Below, piece after piece: positions 49,000 to 59,771 of a stretch of DNA of 64,000 nt; within the stretch, counting starts at the first letter, position 1; every line of letters begins with the position of its first letter. The notes below the pieces were generated by a model. That model ran no database searches and was not told where the DNA came from. It saw nothing but the letters and a program-made list of their open reading frames with translations. The position numbers and the translations under genes are program-made. Origin of the DNA: Sambucus nigra (Eukaryota; Streptophyta; Magnoliopsida; Dipsacales; Adoxaceae); the NCBI GenBank assembly GCA_949130495.1, contig OX422222.1:272852109-272916108 (forward strand). Reading direction: 5' to 3'.

Positions 49000-49291
49000 A
49001 GGACGAGACATATTTATAGGTAAAGCCAACACAAGTGGGTCGCCACATGTCAAATAACCCATGGTGACACATGTCCTATTTTAAGTGGCATGTGTCCCAT
49101 AACATATGTCCGACTCTTTAACGCTAAAATAATGTCTAGTTGATGCGTAAATAATACACAAATATGTGTGATAGGTCTGATATGCATAATAATACTCCAA
49201 TCCCATAAACACATGGAATTTTATCAATTTTAATCATCTCTAACTTCATTTAATAATTAAACGAGAGGCTTATTATTAAGCCCCTCCTGCA
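49000..49291 (-). repeat. 5' LTR of D, outer part (right of insertion E)
   Basis: It completes the LTR that starts at 33707. It contains the minus-strand TATA box TATAAATA (49011-49018), only about 7 bp from the E insertion site. Confidence 0.85.
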
Positions 49292-49296
49292 ATTAT

Positions 49297-50410
49297 TTAT
49301 AAAAAAATGTCTTTCTCTTGCAACTAACAGAACAACGTCATTACCTTGTCAAGACAAATCTCAATGTCCTCCTCACACATGCCCTTCAGAGCTTTATGAA
49401 ATTTATCATCAGCAAACAACTAAATGAATTCAGGAGAATGTGGGTTTAGATTAATAAAGAATTCGAAATAGGAATTCAAAGCATTTTGGAATATGTTTTC
49501 ACTGTTGAACGTCTTGTTAATAATCTTATCATACTTATCCTTTTTATTTAATAGGCACTGGAAAAACTCCATAGGATCCTTCAATTTCTTAGGATCCATA
49601 ATAAGTTATTTTTCCATGTCCCTAGGATGAGATGTTATCATTTCTCGTATCGTCAATTGACTATTGGGGAACCGACGAAATAAATTGCACATTCTTCCCA
49701 TGTCTTCATACTTATCATCAATAAGCATTTTGATCAAACTTGATCTTATTCATGTGGACTAATCTCAGCATGTGGTTTCCATTATTTTCTTCTCCACATA
49801 ATTATATATATTGACTTCGATCTTTGTATCCAAGTCGTGGGATACCATTTTTATTTTTTAGTTAGACATTTCTCGGCTTTCTTTAGGTAGTCCCCTTAGT
49901 CGCAGCACTCGATAAACTCATGAGACTCGTCCCTATAGAAATCAACTGAAATTCAAGAAATGGTTTCTCAAAGTCTTTTTGGTAAACTGAAGGCCTACAT
50001 CCATTAGCATCTTAATTACATTCCTCACTAGCCCCCGATTAATAACGTCACCATTCCTTTCTCTGATAACTAGTTCAAGGAGGATGTTCAGAAGCCTCTC
50101 ATGGATTTTATTATAATAGACGATGTTACCCCTCCAAAGGTTGAGGCCTAACTCGTACACGGGGGATTTACGAATACATGTAATGTAAGTACAATCCATG
50201 TACATTGGAAGTCACAGTTCATCTCCACTTCTTTATAGTGATCTGTCTATTTCCAATCAATATCTTCTAAAAATAAACCACCTTAGGCAACTTCTATACC
50301 TTTTGAAATCTCTTTTAGGTGGAAAGTCATAGTTGAAACAAGTATTGTGTACAATTTATCCCTAAACTTGTACTACACCATATTGTAAGCATTTCTGAAT
50401 CCACTAGGAT
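49297..50410 (-). pseudogene. CUL3: CULLIN-3 fragment, N-terminal side
   Basis: The minus-strand translation, in shifting frames, follows plant CUL3 from about residue 55 to 375: FRNAYNMV, LVSTMTFHLKEISKGIE, MYMDCTYI, ELGLNLWRGNIVYYNKIHER, RLLNILLELV, DVINRGLVRNVIKMLMD, SHEFIE, SHDLDTKIEV, IDDKYEDMGRMCNLFRR, REMITSH, MDPKKLKDPMEFFQCLL, KKDKYDKIIN, FQNALNSYFEFFINLN, HSPEFI, ADDKFHKALKG and LQEKDIF. CUL3 is the scaffold of CRL3-BTB ubiquitin ligases. Several stops and frameshifts kill it. No intron-sized gap interrupts the match. It lies inside the CACTA element and continues at 21049-20860 beyond element D. Residues 1-55 and the whole cullin C-terminal half are absent. Confidence 0.93.
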
Positions 50411-51029
50411 ACTTAAAATCGAAAACACAAACTTAATAAAAACACACAAAAACATATGTCTAGATGAAGTGACACAAGGCATTGAAAAAAACAATCGCAA
50501 TACTTCACGTACAAGTCACATAAATAATAAATAAAACATGTAAATCAAACAAACCGCTACATACATAACCAAGTGTTAAAAATATATAAAATATGATGAA
50601 AAGATACGAGTTATGTGAATAACCAAGATAACTAACAGTAGCTACTAAGTAAAAAGACCAAAGTTATGAACTAAAAAAATAAGCATAAACCCCATTCTCT
50701 GATATATCCTTTACACCAAATTTAATTGACCTGACTATTTCAGAAATAACAAGTTACAAAAAAATGACAACTGATACATAACATAATTGAGTTGAGGCCA
50801 ATTGCGAGGACCGCTGATGGGGAGGGTTTGGCCGTGGCTGGGTCATCAATAGGGAGAGGATGACAGTGCTTCGGGAGAGAGTAGGGGACATGGCAGGAGG
50901 AGGGGTAGGGTTTGGGGAGTCTAGATTGAGGAAAGTTTGGAGGGCAAGAAATAGAGGGTTTCGGCTTTAAAGAGAAGGGGAAAGTTTAGGCTTTTGTCCT
51001 TTTTTTGAGGGAAGGAGGGGATTAAATGT
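50411..51029 (-). other. CACTA interior between CUL3 and right terminus
   Basis: This is AT-rich sequence followed by a G-rich stretch (50820-50990) that on the minus strand could be a 5' untranslated-type C/T-rich leader. No ORF and no recognised similarity. It could hold captured CUL3 upstream sequence, but this is not shown. Confidence 0.35.
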
Positions 51030-51313
51030 ATGTGTTATTATATGCAAGGAAATTAATTAAAACGTTCCAATAAATATTTCTGATGATAAAAATAAAGGAG
51101 GGAAATTTTACCGTCATGCTTTAAGCAAGGATTCTAAAATTTCGTCACTAAAAGTTACATTTTGCAAGGAAATATTTTCTTGCAAAATGTTTATAACAAT
51201 ATTATACTTTTAGCGACTGTTTTTCCACTTTCCTTGATAATAATACACTTTTAGCAGCGAAAGTTACTTCTTTGCTGAAAAATTCACTCCTAAAACAATT
51301 TTTTCTTGTAATG
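51030..51313 (-). repeat. CACTA right subterminal repeats and terminus
   Basis: TTTTGCAAGGAAATATTTTC, GTCGCTAAAAG and similar motifs occur in both orientations. The end reads TTTTTTCTTGTAATG, the reverse complement of a CACTACAAGAAAAA-like terminus with one change. Confidence 0.7.
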
Positions 51314-51316
51314 CGT

Positions 51317-52254
51317 GGGCATAAAAATTATGTCGTAGCATCATTGACAACATCAACAGTGGAAAAGCCATCTTATCAATAGGCTAGTATTAATTTTTAA
51401 AATCAAGGAGAGTGTGGATGATGTAATAAAGAGACAATTGATCTCCATTTATAGACCAAACCAATACGCCATTAGCTGAATGCTGAGAAATAATAAGGTA
51501 TAAGTTAAGCTTATCACCATTGACACTAATGCTGACTATAATAGGAGAGATGTCATGCACTATTTGATCTTCTCCGATTCTTTATCACATTCATGTGTCT
51601 AGATTATTGTATTTCTATTCTTCATAGATTAGAAGAAAAGACAACACATATTAGATGATCAAGCTATGAACTGGTTGGTTGCTAGCATCTTAGTTAAATC
51701 CTGAACATCTCTAATTGTGGTTGGTTTCTTTATATCTTGTACGAATTTTATTTGATTAGGGTTAGCTTCGATTTTGATCCATATTATAAGATTCCTCAAA
51801 CAATTTGCCCGAGATGACCCCGAAGGCACCCTTGGAAGAATTTAACTTCATTATGTAACTCCTAGCTGACTGTAAGTTTAACCTTAACAAGCATGTCCTC
51901 AATTTACAACTTTATGGGAAAACCAATTTGCCTCTTAAAATTTTTAGTTACAATACTCTAATACGTTACCCTAACATTATTAAGGCCTAACTACATGACT
52001 CCATATTAGTAGAGTTGCTAAGTGGTAATGAAGTAGGTCTCTCTGGAGCATGGCTAAACTAAGGTATCCGGTGGTAGCCCGAGTATGCATCCATAAAACC
52101 CAGGCACTGATAACGTATGGTTGAATCATTGAGTTGGTTAATTTTGGCAGAAGGAAACTATCTCTTGGCCAGGACTTTTTGAGGTTTGTAAAGTTAACAC
52201 CGCCTCTCCATTTTCCACTTTTCTTATTGACCGCATCGATGTTAGAAATCTAAT
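51317..52254 (-). pseudogene. Tat element A: reverse transcriptase
   Basis: The minus strand, right to left, reads SNIDAVNKKSGKWRGGVNFTN and LKKSWPRDSFLLPKL, then a palm-like WMHTRATTGY segment and MLQRDLLHYH. Beyond the catalytic region come SARSYIMKLNSSKGAFGVIS, IKKPTTIRDVQDLTKMLATN and QFIA, and the RNase H-like start NGDKLNLYLIISQHSAN to RHNFYAH. Block order is that of Tat-type RT and RNase H. Stops and frame changes are frequent. The reading crosses the CACTA insertion to 17455. The right limit meets copia remnant J. Confidence 0.85.
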
Positions 52255-52460
52255 ATAGAAATTGGAAATTAGGATTAATTCAATTCAAAAGGGAATTATA
52301 ATTCTCCCAACGATAAATTTCATTTCATATGTGAATTAGGACACTCGATGGAATTAATTCTAATTAACGGTAAAGGGAAGCTAATTTAAAATTTAATCAA
52401 AAGTTTAATTCCTTCATATTTAGTTATATTCGTTTTCAGTGATGATTCTCAAATTTAAAA
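52255..52460 (+). other. Unassigned leader-like sequence before copia gag J
   Basis: This is AT-rich DNA between the Tat RT and the copia gag start. No LTR end or PBS could be recognised. Confidence 0.35.
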
Positions 52461-52743
52461 ATGATCTCAAATTTCAACCCACTTGTATTGATCTTAATGG
52501 TAAAACAATAACTATAATGAATTTTATATTCTAAAAAATAAACTTGGATATTATCCTCATTAATAAGGATTATAAGATTGTTTTGAGTGAACATACCTAT
52601 TAAGTCTGGTTAGGTGACGCCTGAATCAGATGCTTGGGGTTACCAGAAATAGAAAAAAGTTGATCAAATAGTTTGTTGCTATACATTGTAGTATATGACC
52701 AATGTATTGCAACACTAATATCATAATATGTCAAGTGCTTACT
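52461..52743 (+). pseudogene. Copia Gag remnant J, first part
   Basis: Starting at ATG 52461, the plus strand reads ISNFNPLVLIL, then after stops KTWILSSL-type, ESDAWGYQK and YMTNVLQH. The order fits the N-terminal Gag of a copia family that has a C-Y-I-L-A-S-M-(S/A)-N-V-L-Q-like stretch. It is broken by stops and interrupted by solo LTR G at 52744; it resumes at 55542. Confidence 0.65.
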
Positions 52744-55546
52744 ATAATAACCCATATTTTTTTTAAGATTTTTAAAACAAGGGCTTAAATAAAATTTAAA
52801 TATGGAAAATTTAATTGATAATTAATCCGGATCAAAATAGATATTAATTAGCGAGATAAGGGTTAGTATTTATTGATGAGAATACTATTGAATATTACTA
52901 AGTGAATAAAGTAATATATTATTGTAAATTTATGAAAATTGTCACGATGGAGAAATACGACAATTATGGTAATTAAGTCGGGACGCACGTGTCAGTCGTG
53001 TCAGGACTAAATTAATTGAATAAAAGTAAATTATTTATAAGTCACCCAAATGATCATTTCGAGTTCACTAACATGTTCGAAAGAGTCAAGATAGTTAGAA
53101 AAGTCTACCTAGGGGCTTAGTTTGAGTCCCGGGTCAGTTTTAGGCCAAACCGACATCCCGGGAGGGAATTTTAGGAATTTGTATTTTCGGAGTATAATTA
53201 ATGACAAAAATTAGAGGAATAAAATATCATGTGTGTGGGTTATATTAGCGTTATCAGTTTTTAGACACAGGGATGCCAAAGGAGGAAGGATGATGAGAGG
53301 TTTCTAGGGCTAGAACCACCACTAGTGCACCATTTACACCAATAAGACCACCACCACGTAGATCGAAGGGCGAGGATCGCAACCATACCATCTATACCAA
53401 CGGATCAGACCTTATTTCTTGTGGCAAGGGTTTAATCATTGCAAAACTTTAGCAATAATCATGTTCATGCGAGTATAGGTGTATAATACCCATGTATTGT
53501 TCATAATCTTGATGAAAACGAATGTTTAAGATGATTAATTACAATTTGAAATTGATATATGTTATACCCTCATGTATATAGATTAGAAGTCACGAATTTA
53601 TGATGTATTTTGATGAACGAATTTGGATTTATTACGTAATTGAATGATAATGGGAAGAACTAGGGTTTAATTGATTTAAATTGGGGATTTTAGATTTAAG
53701 GGTTGTTTATAAAGGATTTAATGATATGCATGATAGAGTATTGATTAAAACTGATTAATTGGTGTTTGGGACTGATCTGTAGGGGTTTTTAGGTTTGAAA
53801 ATGGCAAAAAATGCTACAGCTAGGGGTAGAGTACGATAAAGTGCGATCTCCTTCGAGCGAGATGACATCTCGTGCGAAGCCTTAGTTCAAGCGACCTAGC
53901 TTTCTCGTTCAAGCGAGATGCAGGTTCATTTGAGCAACATGTCAGAATTCTAGAAAGTTTCCTTCGTGTTCAAAATTTCTGTGACATAGTTAATTCGATT
54001 GAGATTAAATAATGTACGATGAATTTTGGTATAGTGCATAATTATTGGAGTTTATTTGGGAATTAAACTTTAAGGTATTTGGAGTGGTGAGTGATCCTTG
54101 GAAATTACGTGAGATAGAATATTCGTAATTCAACAAATATATCGTATGTAGTAACGAGAGTAATACTACATATGAACTATAATATTTGGGTTGTGTGTAT
54201 ACCTAATGGTCTTGATGGGTTGTGTGAATACTTATAGTAATATTTATTATTTGTATGACATATCTACCATATTTTCTATCACAGGAGGTCTTAAAGAGTG
54301 GACAGTCTTATCTTGATGAGCCATCGGGGGGATTTTAAAAGTGTGCCTCAGAACATGGAACCTAGGTATGGGCTATCTGTCGTAATGATAGTGTTGACGG
54401 TCATATGGGTGCGTAGGTATGTGCATAGCCCATAGGCTTGGAACTATGTTCGCCTCCAATATGTGTGACTTAAATTTATATGGTTCGAAAGTGATTCTGA
54501 ACCAATTGTCCTTATTCAGTATGAGAAGTACCGGCACTTGATAGCAAAGTATGCACACACCGCAGCTAAGTCTAGGGGTGCCAAACTAGTATTTATTTAT
54601 AATAGTGTGATGGAAAATAAATACATGTGATTTAATCTACCATGTGAATATGTAGATGAAAATGCTAATGAAATTGAAATAAGTATGTGAACACTTAACT
54701 TTATTATGAAACTTTTACCTTCGATAGTAAATGCAGAAATAAATAATAACAATAGTATGTGGGAAATACCGGTTATTACTATGGGTGAGGGCTTAGAAGG
54801 TTTATGGCTATGACCTATTGAGGTGTGATAAAAATAATTAGAATGATTTAGAGGTATGTTAGGTGTGCACAATAGTCGAGAGGTGTGAATCTCAAGTGAG
54901 TGCTCGAAAATCTAACATGAATATAATATTTGCTAAATTGTTTTAAAATATTCTACACTCGCGCTCTGACCTGTCTCTTGCAAAATCTATTTTTTCTTGT
55001 ACAATTATTTAGGTGTCTAGCCATAGGGGGCCAAGCTTAGACTGGTGGATCTTTGTACGTGCTGCAGTTATTGTATGAGTAGTAAGTCCTCGTATTTAGA
55101 CACCTCCACATCTATGATCTTAGTTCTTTGATTTAGGCTTCTCAGTTTGGGCATGTGTCGCCTATTCTCATTTTGTTTATGTTAACGAGACATTGTACTC
55201 ATTTCATTTCAGTATTTCAGTTTCAATTGGATTTAGTATTATTACGATTGATGGTTTGGAACTTATTTAACTGGGATGATTAATCCAGTTTTATCATATT
55301 CAGTTAGATGGTTTATTAAGCAGTAATATTTTATTCATGAAAATGGTGAATGTGATATCATTTTATATTATCGGATATTAATAATTAGATTAAAAGTTTT
55401 TTACACTAGCTTAATTAATGATTAGGTGATTAATAAAGTTAATGTTTTTCTAAAGTGATGCTAAGAATGAACCAACTAGATACTTTGAATTAATTTAATA
55501 AAGGAATGATCACTCAGTATTCAATTAGGCGGGATGTCACATTAAT
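52739..55546 (+). mobile_element. Solo LTR G (52744-55541)
   Basis: This 2.8-kb insert starts ATAATAACCC (terminal TG lost) and ends GGCGGGATGTCACA. Flanks TTACT and TTAAT match at 4/5, and the copia gag reading is interrupted across it. Ends resemble those of F (TGTAACAACCC, GGCGGGTTGTTACA), so it is probably from a chromovirus. It contains TTCAAGCGA/TCGAGCGAGA-type repeats at 53840-53940. No coding sequence. Confidence 0.7.
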
Positions 55547-56090
55547 GAAATCATTCTTAACCTTAGTAACGTGCTTGAGGATTTGAACCATGATAACAGA
55601 CTAGATGTTATAGCAAGGCTAGTAAACATAGAAAGGGTTCACGGTACTAAAATTAAGGACCATGATATAAAGATAATCTCAATCTTGAAGGATTTGGAGT
55701 CCCTTGGATTTGATGGGGAAGACCATATCAATTTTGTACTTTAGTCACTCTCAGAGTCATTTAAACAGTTTCTCCTTAACTATTCAATGAACAGATTTGG
55801 CAACTACTTAGCACAACTACTTGAATAATTCTTGACTATAGAGAATATAATCAAATGAATAGGTGTCGTGTAGAGAACCCTTTCTCCTCTATCTTGAAAG
55901 GTAAGAAGAAAAAGAAGAAGAGGAAGACTCGGGTACAACTTGCGATTATTAAAATAATTTTAAAACCTCATGATGTTGTAGGAACACAACCAAAATACTA
56001 ATGTTACATCTACAAAAGTTAGGATATTGGAAGAAGAAGTTATTGTTATACTTAGAAAAATAGAGGATTGAAAATGGTAATTTCTCCTTT
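55542..56090 (+). pseudogene. Copia Gag remnant J, second part
   Basis: It continues the gag: LSNVLEDLNHDNRLDVIARL, then IISILKDLESLGFDGEDHIN, SLSESFKQFLLNYSMNRFGN, YLAQLLE, a lysine-rich KGKKKKKKRK stretch and a degraded zinc-knuckle zone. The L-x-S-L-x-E-S-F pattern is a Gag hallmark of copia elements. Stops interrupt it. No protease or integrase follows before element B sequence begins. Confidence 0.7.
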
Positions 56091-56389
56091 ATTTTCTACA
56101 TGGGGTCTCCTTATGGGTTCTTTAGCATTTGTTTAAATTCTATTAATAACATAAATATTATTTGATATTAATCTACCTCTTTTATGTAATGTAGATCATT
56201 ATTACAAGAGAAAGCCCAAATATTTTGAAGTAAGATTGTATGACCTTGCAAAAGTTTTGTAAAGACCAACTCCAAAAGGGGTTAAATTTAGTTAGAGGTC
56301 TTCCGACATACTTATTGGCTACAAATTGACAGTTATGTCAGCCAAAAATATTACTACAGTATCTGTAGTAACAATAACTGATTATGTAG

Positions 56390-57890
56390 TGGATGGAAAT
56401 ACTTTTATGTCTAGAACTACTCTTATACTTAACACGATAAGAAGGTGAGTATATGTTGATGAAGAATATTCACCCACCTACATAATATGTATTGATTCAT
56501 AGGAGGCCGAATTAGTCCAATAGAAAGAAGACTTTTTCTTCAACGATTTCACTCCACCATTTTCGTATGAAGAGGTCAGCATTTTAGGCCACCTTTGCTA
56601 AGGGATATAGGAGGAGGAGGAAGTATACTTTTCCCCTTATTATCCCAATATTTATAAGACATGATCGATCACCCAATGTGAATAATTAACCTTGACGACT
56701 CTAGGGAAAAATTAAATAATAGGGGCGGATAGACTAACCAAGTCGCCCAGGTGCAACTGTCACCAAGAAAATAATAATCTTCGCTAGAGAATGAAAATTG
56801 TGAAAAAGGATAAGAAGAGAGGGAAAATGGGGTAGAGATCAAGAAAGTCAATAAGAGGATAACTGATAAATATCCTCCCTCAACTCCAACAAGGGGAAAC
56901 AAATTACATGTGGTGATTGCCCCATATTAGTAAGCATCATCACATCCTTCAACATCCAGGGTTCATCCCTCGAACATAAATTTCATGAATGGCCAAGATC
57001 CCATTACTACTAATTACTTCGCGTTTCACACGTCGAGGTTAGTTTTTTGGTTTCCCAGGATGCCATGATACCTAAGGCCATGATGAATCTTAGGCGCTTC
57101 AGTCTTGAGCATCATCATAAAAAAAGGATCCTCCACATGTCCTTGGTAAGTTAATTTTTAGACTTGTATATTTTTAAAAATATTTATAAGGTTATTTTTA
57201 TACTAACCAACCTATTTTGGTTATTATTTTTGTCCATGCAGGTGATGCAAGAGACGACCACTTAGAGAAAAAATTTGACAAGTTGAAATGACATTCTTCA
57301 TGACTAAGTTAATTCCATTAATAATAAATTAATCGATAAGGACAACAAGATAGCAGACCTCAAAGGTAAGATAAATGAGAAGTCCTCCAACATGGAGACG
57401 CTAGTGAAGGAAGGTGAAATTCTCCGATTGGAGTTCAATAAGGTGGATTTTGAGCTAATAGAGCTGAAAAAAGGCCTTCACTAGGAAAATGTTAAAGAAG
57501 TTTATTCTTCACAGTCGGAAAATGGACCTAGACTTTGACGAGGAGGAAGATCAAGAAAATTCCTTCGACGAAGGGTTTGGTGTTAGAGTCGAGAATGTTA
57601 CTATGCATCTTAACTATCATGATTCAGTTGCCTTAAATATGGATAGGATCCCGAATGCAATCTTGCTTATGTCAAACACCCGCTCTTGGAAAGATTGTCA
57701 TTGATGACACTGAAGATTCCTTAGAATCAGGATAAAAAACAAATCAACCTAAAACTAAGTTGGATGTCCTGAAGGACATGAAGAGGAGGGAAATGAAGTT
57801 TCTGCCTATTAGGGGGAGGACGCCCCTATCACCCTGGTTGTTGCCATTCCTTGGAAGGCCTCATGCCATTTTATATTTTTAATAAAAGGA
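56390..57890 (+). pseudogene. Opposite-strand ORF remnant of Tat element B
   Basis: Plus-strand pieces include YVDEEYSPTYIICIDS and EEVSILGHL, a GQDPITTNYFAFHTSRLVFW stretch, then, after an intron-like gap (GTAAGT near 57145 to TGCAG at 57241), DARDDHLEKKFDKLK and a coiled-coil-like KIADLKGKINEKSSNMETL, then FNKVDFELIELKKG and an acidic tail (57530-57600). Stops are frequent. It runs opposite to the element's pol and lies downstream of it, as the antisense ORF of some Tat elements does. Function unknown. Confidence 0.5.
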
Positions 57891-57959
57891 TTTACATTTG
57901 TGTTATTTGGCTTTTTCATTCAATATTTTATAAGTGTATGAAGGTATTTCTTCTTGTAG

Positions 57960-58900
57960 TCATTAGAAGGTAGGTCAGTGATCGACTCCACTATCATATA
58001 ATTATTTTTACTAATAAGCCAATCATATTAAGTTATTGGCCTAAAAATGAGAAGTTAATATTTATATTTAACTTAATATTTAGTTGGTGTAGTTGTGTTC
58101 ATCGACCTACTCCACTAACAAGAGGAATTTTTTTGTCAATAGGCTAATCAATCATATTAACTCACCGACCCCAAAAAATATAACTTAACGTTCATATCTA
58201 ACTTAATCATTAGTCGATGATGTTTTGTTTTGAGATCAAATCTATTGGCATAAAAAATGGTTTAATCATAAGGCCAATTAAACATATAGAAATATTGGCC
58301 TAAAATTGATAAGTTAACATTCATATTTAACTTAATTTTTAATCGGCGGATCTACGGTCTGCAACTGACTCCACTAACACATAAATAATTTGATCAACGG
58401 TCCAATCAGTCACATTAACTTACTAACCCAAAAAATGATAAGTTATCTTTCATATATAACTTAATCGTGAGTATCTCTATTCTTTGGGAGACTTGTGACT
58501 ATTCTAGGATAAATAACTCAGTGTTGGGTTGTACCATCAATTTTAGGTGGATTCATGTTTGTTTCTAAGAAAAATCGATTTATTCTAAGTTGTACCATCC
58601 ATTCTTAGGTGGGTATGTGCCTATCTTATATTGACCAACCAAGTGTTTTCTTGTACACCATTTTAGGTAGGTTTATACATATTCTAGATTAACCGACATG
58701 TCCTAAGTTGCACCACCCATTCTTATGTGGGATTGTTCCTATTCTAGGATGACCAACCCAATATTTGGTTGTACCACTGAATCTAGGCAAAAGAAACTTG
58801 TTTTAAGTCATAACATGCATTCTTAGGTGGGTTTGTGTCTATTTTAGACTCACCAACCCAATGTTAGGTTGTCCGACTGTATTATGTCGGGTTTATGAAA
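57960..58900 (-). repeat. 3' repeat region of Tat element B
   Basis: It holds the same two repeat kinds as 3260-3877: AAGTTAACATTCATATTTAA units (left part) and TTCTTAGGTGGGTTTATGCC-type units (right part, spaced roughly 120 bp). Confidence 0.65.
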
Positions 58901-58999
58901 AAGTTTAGCTACGAAAAATAATTACGTCAAAAATTAGTATTTAGTAACATTAATCATTTTATTAAGATAACCGTTGCAAAAATAAAATCTAATACATTT

Positions 59000-59771
59000 G
59001 ATGATAATATTATTTAAGGCTTATGGCATTCCATAACCTAAGCACAACCATTTTATCTAATTCTTCTAGTTAATATGACCTACTTCCACCTTTTGAGACC
59101 ACTCTATATGGACCTAGCCAATTCGGTGCCAGTTTCCCATTAGAGGGTTTTTCGGTGGTGGGGAGAAGCTTTTTGATCACCATATCGCCTACCTAAAATT
59201 CACTAACCTTGACCATATTTCAATGTTGTTTGGAAAGCTCTTACGAAAAACATTGCAAGGTGGATATGACTTAGTTATCTTTATTCTTCATCCATATTAA
59301 GTTCAGGAGACAAATAATAATTGTTGCGACCATACTAAAAAAATTCAGATCTTAGAGTTGACAAACCAATCTCTAAATGGATAACCAATTACATTACATA
59401 GTTCATTGTGAATTTTCCTCCGTTGGCCTCTTTGGGGTTGTTTTATAGGCCTAAAGGGGGAATCCCAATCCACAATGATGTCATGTGCTCCTATATTATT
59501 CCCGCATAGCTGGTTAGTGATCAGACATGAATTATAGTGCACAACTATGTTATGTTATCCGATGGGAGTTGGAATTTGTAGGGCCCTTATCATTGCATCA
59601 TTTTCCTCCTCTTTTTTGGATCCCTTAAATCCAAGACGAAGTGCTTGTTCAATGAGATTACCTCACATGTTAACAAAAATTGTAAGGACAAAATTTCCAA
59701 TTGAGTCCATTGTATAGTTTTGACTTTTTCCCGGAATAAAACAAATTTGAGTCATAGGTCGTATTGTTTAT
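59000..59771 (-). pseudogene. Tat element B: RNase H joined to integrase C-terminus
   Basis: From 59771 leftward the minus strand reads a RNase H stretch, NLIEQALRLGFKGSKKEEEN and RALQIPTPIG. By 59260 it is already at the integrase end: VGDMVIKKLLPTTEKPSNGK, LAPNWLGPYRVV and EELDKMVV. The GPY/F motif is intact. The catalytic integrase core, several hundred bases in element A, is missing, so B has an internal deletion. Stops are also present. H interrupts it at 59772. Confidence 0.8.

Larger units (their letters stand above)
33991..49004 (-). mobile_element. LTR element E (33996-48999), internally deleted
   Basis: E begins TGAGAACTT, ends GCTTATCA and splits the right LTR of D. Flanks GGGAT (33991-33995) and AGGAC (49000-49004) match at 3/5; the empty site in D's other LTR reads GGGAT. 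On the minus strand a polypurine tract (TTTGGGGGTGGTG) adjoins the left LTR at 36560-36573. The left LTR is 33996-36559, but the right LTR is homologous only from about 48105, so a deletion removed its inner part and the primer site. The interior (36560-37791 and 47181-48104) has no gag-pol similarity. F is nested in it. Confidence 0.75.
21045..49296 (-). mobile_element. LTR retrotransposon D (21050-49291), Tat/Ogre-like PBS, no pol seen
   Basis: LTR copies are 21050-21636 and 33707-49291 (the latter interrupted by E at 33996-48999). Terminal TGTAAGAGG/TGCAAGAGG and CTCCTGCA ends are flanked by perfect ATTAT TSDs (21045-21049 and 49292-49296). The LTR TATA box reads TATAAATA on the minus strand. 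The primer site beside the right LTR is of the CGACTCTGCT type. A polypurine tract (GAGGGGAAAAATT on the minus strand) adjoins the left LTR near 21637-21650. The interior (21637-33706) holds a 55-bp array, a MITE and copia K, but no gag-pol similarity, so D is non-autonomous or badly decayed. Confidence 0.85.
17456..51316. mobile_element. CACTA-type DNA transposon (17459-51313), non-autonomous, carrying CUL3
   Basis: The element interrupts element A's Pol precisely: the reading ending F-Y-A-H at 51320 resumes at E-N-I-V-V at 17455. The right end, read inward, is CATTACAAGAAAAA, close to the CACTACAAGAAA terminus. The left end (TTGCAAATAACC) is more decayed. Flanking triplets CAT (17456-17458) and CGT (51314-51316) could be a 3-bp TSD with one CpG transition. 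Both ends are rich in TTGCAA/CGTTGCTAAAA subterminal motifs. A TNP1/Ptta-like remnant lies at 18120-18430. Without element D (28.2 kb), the CACTA DNA is about 5.6 kb and shows no TNP2 transposase. Confidence 0.7.
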
